Below, in pieces: positions 14,538-16,989 of a DNA stretch of 16,989 bases. This stretch comes from Anaerolineae bacterium (GTDB lineage Bacteria > Chloroflexota > Anaerolineae > JAFGEY01), in contig JAFGEY010000206.1 of the NCBI GenBank assembly GCA_016931365.1, positions 1-16,989 on the forward strand, in the 5' to 3' direction. The position numbers were made by a program, and so were the translations under genes. How positions within the stretch are numbered: the first letter of the stretch is position 1; each line of letters opens with the position of its first letter. A model generated the notes under the pieces. It had not been told where the DNA came from, made no database searches, and worked only from the letters and a program-made list of their open reading frames with translations.

Positions 14538-15095
14538 ATGCTCAAAGAAGTATTATCCGAAACCCGTGACAAAATGACCACGACCGTCGACATCTTGGGT
14601 GATGATCTGCGCGGCATCCGCACCGGACGAGCCTCGCCGGCATTGGTCGAACGTTTGACCGTCGAATACTATGGCGCGCAGACACCGCTCAACCAAGTAG
14701 CCACGATCTCGGCCCCCGAACCCAGATTGCTCACCATTCGTCCGTGGGAAACCAATATGCTCGGCCCCATCGAAAAGGCGATCCTCAAGTCCGATCTGGG
14801 TTTGACGCCCGTCGATGACGGCAAGATCATTCGCCTGACCATTCCCAGGCTCAACGAAGAACGGCGCGAAGAACTGGTGCGTGTCGTCCACAAACGGCTC
14901 GAAGAAGCCAAAGTGGCCGTGCGCAATGCCCGCCGCGATGCAGTCGACGACATGAAAGAACTGCAAGATGAAAAAATCATCACCGAGGATGAGTTCTACC
15001 AGGGTCGCGATCAGCTTCAAGAGATCACAGACAATTTCATCAAAAAGATCGACGAGATCGGCGAACGCAAAGAGCAGGAAATTCGCGAAGTCTGA
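14538..15095 (+). CDS. frr: Ribosome recycling factor
   Basis: Ribosome recycling factor, which with EF-G splits the post-termination ribosome. The 185-residue length is exactly typical. Landmarks: LRGIRTGRASPALVERL and the YYGAQTPLNQVATISAPEPRLLTIRPWE segment of domain II, then RLTIPRLNEERREELV and the long C-terminal helix with ARRDAVDDMK. The ATG has AAAGGAGGA upstream. A 91-base gap separates it from pyrH; I see no convincing promoter or terminator in that gap. Confidence 0.98.
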   Translation: MLKEVLSETRDKMTTTVDILGDDLRGIRTGRASPALVERLTVEYYGAQTPLNQVATISAPEPRLLTIRPWETNMLGPIEKAILKSDLGLTPVDDGKIIRLTIPRLNEERREELVRVVHKRLEEAKVAVRNARRDAVDDMKELQDEKIITEDEFYQGRDQLQEITDNFIKKIDEIGERKEQEIREV

Positions 15096-15116
15096 TCCGG
15101 TACTGGGGACGAAACA

Positions 15117-15857
15117 ATGACCGACGACTGGGACGAACGATTTCCACCTCTGGAAAGAATACCCGCACACATCGGCATTATTATGGATGGTAATGGGCGC
15201 TGGGCGCGCAAGCAGGGTCAACCGCGCACCTTTGGTCATCGCGCTGGCGTCGAAAATATCCGCCGCGTGCTCGCCGCCGCTGCGCGTTTTGGCGTCCAAT
15301 ATATGACCGTGTACGCCTTTTCCACCGAAAATTGGGGCCGGCCGCAAGCCGAAGTACAGACGCTGCTCAGCCTGCTCGGACAAGCACTCAAAAAAGAGGT
15401 CCAGGAGCTGCACAAAAACGGCGCAAAACTGCGCCACCTCGGCAAGCTGGACCGGCTCCCTCCCATCCTGCAAGAAGGCGTACTCGACGCGGTCGAACTG
15501 ACCAAAAACAACACGCGCATCACGCTCAACATTGCTTTTGACTACGGCGCCAAGCAGGAAATCGTCGATGCAGTTAAAGCGATCATCAACAACGGCACTC
15601 CCATTGACCAGATCACACCGGACACGGTCTCGCAGCATCTGTACACTGCCGGACAGCCCGATCCAGATATGATCATCCGCACCGCCGGAGAGATGCGCCT
15701 CAGCAACTTTATGCTCTGGCAGGCCTCCTATGCCGAATACTATTCCACGCCGACCTACTGGCCGGATTTCAACGAAGAAGAATTGTACAAAGCACTACTC
15801 ACATTCAACCGACGCGAGCGTCGGTACGGACTGCTGCCCGGAGAAATATCGTCTTGA
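15117..15857 (+). CDS. uppS: Isoprenyl transferase (undecaprenyl diphosphate synthase)
   Basis: A cis-prenyltransferase that extends farnesyl diphosphate with isopentenyl diphosphate to make the C55 carrier for cell-wall and glycan synthesis. Motifs: HIGIIMDGNGRWA at 18-30 (Asp24 catalytic), FGHRAG at 39-44, YAFSTENWGRP at 66-76, and DPDMIIRTAGEMRLSNFML at 182-200, ending with WQASYAEYY. The usual RTGGE reads RTAGE here, a mild change. The 246-residue length is normal. GGGGA lies about 8 bases before the ATG, a modest site. It starts 21 bases after frr and its stop overlaps the cdsA start. Confidence 0.96.
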   Translation: MTDDWDERFPPLERIPAHIGIIMDGNGRWARKQGQPRTFGHRAGVENIRRVLAAAARFGVQYMTVYAFSTENWGRPQAEVQTLLSLLGQALKKEVQELHKNGAKLRHLGKLDRLPPILQEGVLDAVELTKNNTRITLNIAFDYGAKQEIVDAVKAIINNGTPIDQITPDTVSQHLYTAGQPDPDMIIRTAGEMRLSNFMLWQASYAEYYSTPTYWPDFNEEELYKALLTFNRRERRYGLLPGEISS

Positions 15858-16666
15858 GCAAACCGCGTTCGAATCTGGTCGTTCGCCTGATCAGTTCCGT
15901 CATCCTGCTGCCTATGGCCCTCTTTCCGATGTTCCGGGGCGGGTGGTGGTTTTGGGGTCTGCTCACATTTTTTATGGGCGTGGCGACCTGGGAATACGTG
16001 CGCCTGTTGCGCCATCACGGCTACGCCGTCAACTATATTTTTGCCATTTTGCTCACTGAAGCCCTACTCATCGACTTTTTCCTGTCCCTCGATCTGACCC
16101 GCCCGGCCCTGGCTTTGCTGCTTTTCGTCTCATTGGCCTGGCACGTCTTGCTCGACCGCACCCCAACCAAGGTTGAAAACTGGCTGCTCCCCCTGGCAGG
16201 GGCGCTGTATATCGGCTGGATGAGCGGGCATATGCTGCTCATGCGTGCACTGCCGGGCGGCGGATATCTGCTATTTACCGCGTTTGGCTGCACCTGGCTC
16301 GCCGACGGCGGCGCGTATTTTGTGGGTCGCGCCTGGGGCACACATCATATGGCCCCGCAGATCAGCCCTAAAAAGACCTGGGAAGGGTACGCCGGGGGTA
16401 TCGTCACCGGCGTTGTTGGTGGGGCGATCATTGCCGGGCTGGGCGGCCTTGGCTGGGGACACGGCGCGCTGCTTGGCCTGCTCCTCGCCGCAATGACTCC
16501 CATCGGTGACCTGGGCATCTCGATGATCAAGCGGGAGGTCGGCGTCAAAGACACCAGCAACCTGATCCCCGGCCACGGCGGCATTTTAGACCGCGCCGAT
16601 TCGCTGCTGCTCACGGCGATCATCGGCTATTACTACTTTATCTGGGTGATGGGCATCGGCCTATAA
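15854..16666 (+). CDS. cdsA: Phosphatidate cytidylyltransferase (CDP-diglyceride synthase)
   Basis: An integral membrane enzyme that makes CDP-diacylglycerol from phosphatidate and CTP, the branch point of phospholipid synthesis. It has about eight hydrophobic segments in 270 residues. Signature residues: the SPKKTWEG block at 171-178, DLGISMIKREVGVKD at 219-233, and the IPGHGGILDRADS block at 238-250 that defines the family. The start is TTG at 15854, overlapping the uppS stop (TTGA) with GGAG 10 bases upstream. No ATG or GTG lies near enough to keep the first helix whole. Translational coupling to uppS is likely. Confidence 0.95.
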   Translation: MSKPRSNLVVRLISSVILLPMALFPMFRGGWWFWGLLTFFMGVATWEYVRLLRHHGYAVNYIFAILLTEALLIDFFLSLDLTRPALALLLFVSLAWHVLLDRTPTKVENWLLPLAGALYIGWMSGHMLLMRALPGGGYLLFTAFGCTWLADGGAYFVGRAWGTHHMAPQISPKKTWEGYAGGIVTGVVGGAIIAGLGGLGWGHGALLGLLLAAMTPIGDLGISMIKREVGVKDTSNLIPGHGGILDRADSLLLTAIIGYYYFIWVMGIGL

Positions 16667-16678
16667 CCCATTCCTCGC

Positions 16679-16706
16679 AACTGGCCGGTATATGGCGGGT
16701 TTTATT
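16679..16706 (+). terminator. Weak candidate terminator after cdsA
   Basis: An imperfect 8-bp stem (AACTGGCC at 16679-16686 with GGCGGGTT at 16694-16701, one G/G mismatch and one G-U pair) runs into TTATT. It may end the rpsB-cdsA operon, at least partly. No promoter is clear between it and the PHP gene. Confidence 0.3.
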
Positions 16707-16725
16707 CGATAACTGGAGTAGCCCT

Positions 16726-16989
16726 ATGACCATGCCATCCGGCATCTCAAAAATCGACCTGCACATCCACACCTGGCATTCGGATGGCGCACACTCGCCG
16801 GGCGACATTTTGCGCCGCGCCGCCGATCAGGAAATGACCACCCTTGCCTTTGCCGATCACGACAATATGCGCGGCGCGCGCGAAGCGCTGCCCATTGCCG
16901 CCGAATTGAACCTGGAACTGATCCCTGCTATCGAAATCACCTGTCGCTGGGACGACTGCGACACCCGCCAGGGCGACCGCGACATCGAC
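16726..16989 (+). CDS. PHP-domain phosphoesterase, partial (runs off the window)
   Basis: The first 88 residues of a PHP-domain protein, cut by the window edge with the frame still open. The N-terminal metal-binding motif DLHIHTWHSDGAHSP (11-25) is followed by FADHDN (44-49) and IPAIEIT (69-75), matching the metal-ligand blocks of the PHP family (usual TDHD reads ADHD here). Stand-alone members include nucleotide and phosphate-ester hydrolases such as the 3',5'-nucleoside bisphosphate phosphatase group. The exact substrate cannot be told from this fragment. The ATG has TGGAG 7 bases upstream; a second ATG two codons later is possible. It occupies the place where dxr often follows cdsA. Confidence 0.85.
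   Translation, partial: MTMPSGISKIDLHIHTWHSDGAHSPGDILRRAADQEMTTLAFADHDNMRGAREALPIAAELNLELIPAIEITCRWDDCDTRQGDRDID

Noticed and set aside
14553..15638. 361-codon open frame on the minus strand
   Set aside because: It runs antisense across frr and uppS, both unmistakable genes, and has no ribosome binding site or recognisable domain.
1..16989. CRISPR arrays, tRNA/rRNA genes, insertion sequences, attachment sites
   Set aside because: I read both strands for regular repeats, cloverleaf ends and transposase-like proteins and found none.

Overview
The window looks like a piece of a Chloroflexota chromosome, most likely from the Anaerolineae. This is inferred from gene content and moderately high GC, not from any database search. 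The supporting content is a Ser/Thr kinase with multiple membrane segments, an FHA-winged-helix protein, an XPF-like nuclease fusion, a GPH-type symporter, a GH38 glycosidase and the short form of EF-Ts. There are sixteen protein genes. The last one runs off the right edge. No tRNA, rRNA, CRISPR array or insertion sequence is visible.

Left part (1-6530). A cysteine-rich 4Fe-4S protein and a GPH-family sugar:cation symporter run rightward. They meet a leftward pair, a GH38 alpha-mannosidase-like enzyme followed by an M81 (MlrC-like) metallopeptidase, at a shared bidirectional terminator (2449-2485). The GH38 stop and the M81 start overlap (TGATG), so the two are probably translationally coupled. 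The pair has a near-consensus promoter (6491-6519). A 12-bp hairpin with a U-run follows the predicted start site almost at once, in a position to act as an attenuator. The symporter and the mannosidase suggest uptake and breakdown of mannose-containing glycans. The role of the M81 enzyme here is unknown.

Middle part (6530-11729), all leftward. From right to left along transcription: an EamA/DMT exporter and an ERCC4-HhH-NucS-like nuclease fusion; then an FHA plus winged-helix regulator; then a membrane Ser/Thr kinase with a small repeat-built membrane protein. Kinase plus FHA regulator suggests phosphothreonine signalling to DNA. The ERCC4-type protein is the most unusual gene: its XPF-like active site is missing one acidic residue, while its C-terminal PD-(D/E)XK motif looks intact.

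Right part (11730-16989). A divergent intergenic region carries strong promoters in both directions and a structured rpsB leader. It is followed by the housekeeping operon rpsB-tsf-pyrH-frr-uppS-cdsA (ribosomal protein S2, EF-Ts, UMP kinase, ribosome recycling factor, isoprenyl transferase, CDP-diglyceride synthase). A PHP-domain protein follows, where many bacteria carry dxr and rseP. S2 has an unusual acidic tail. A perfect 15-bp hairpin without a U-run lies between tsf and pyrH.
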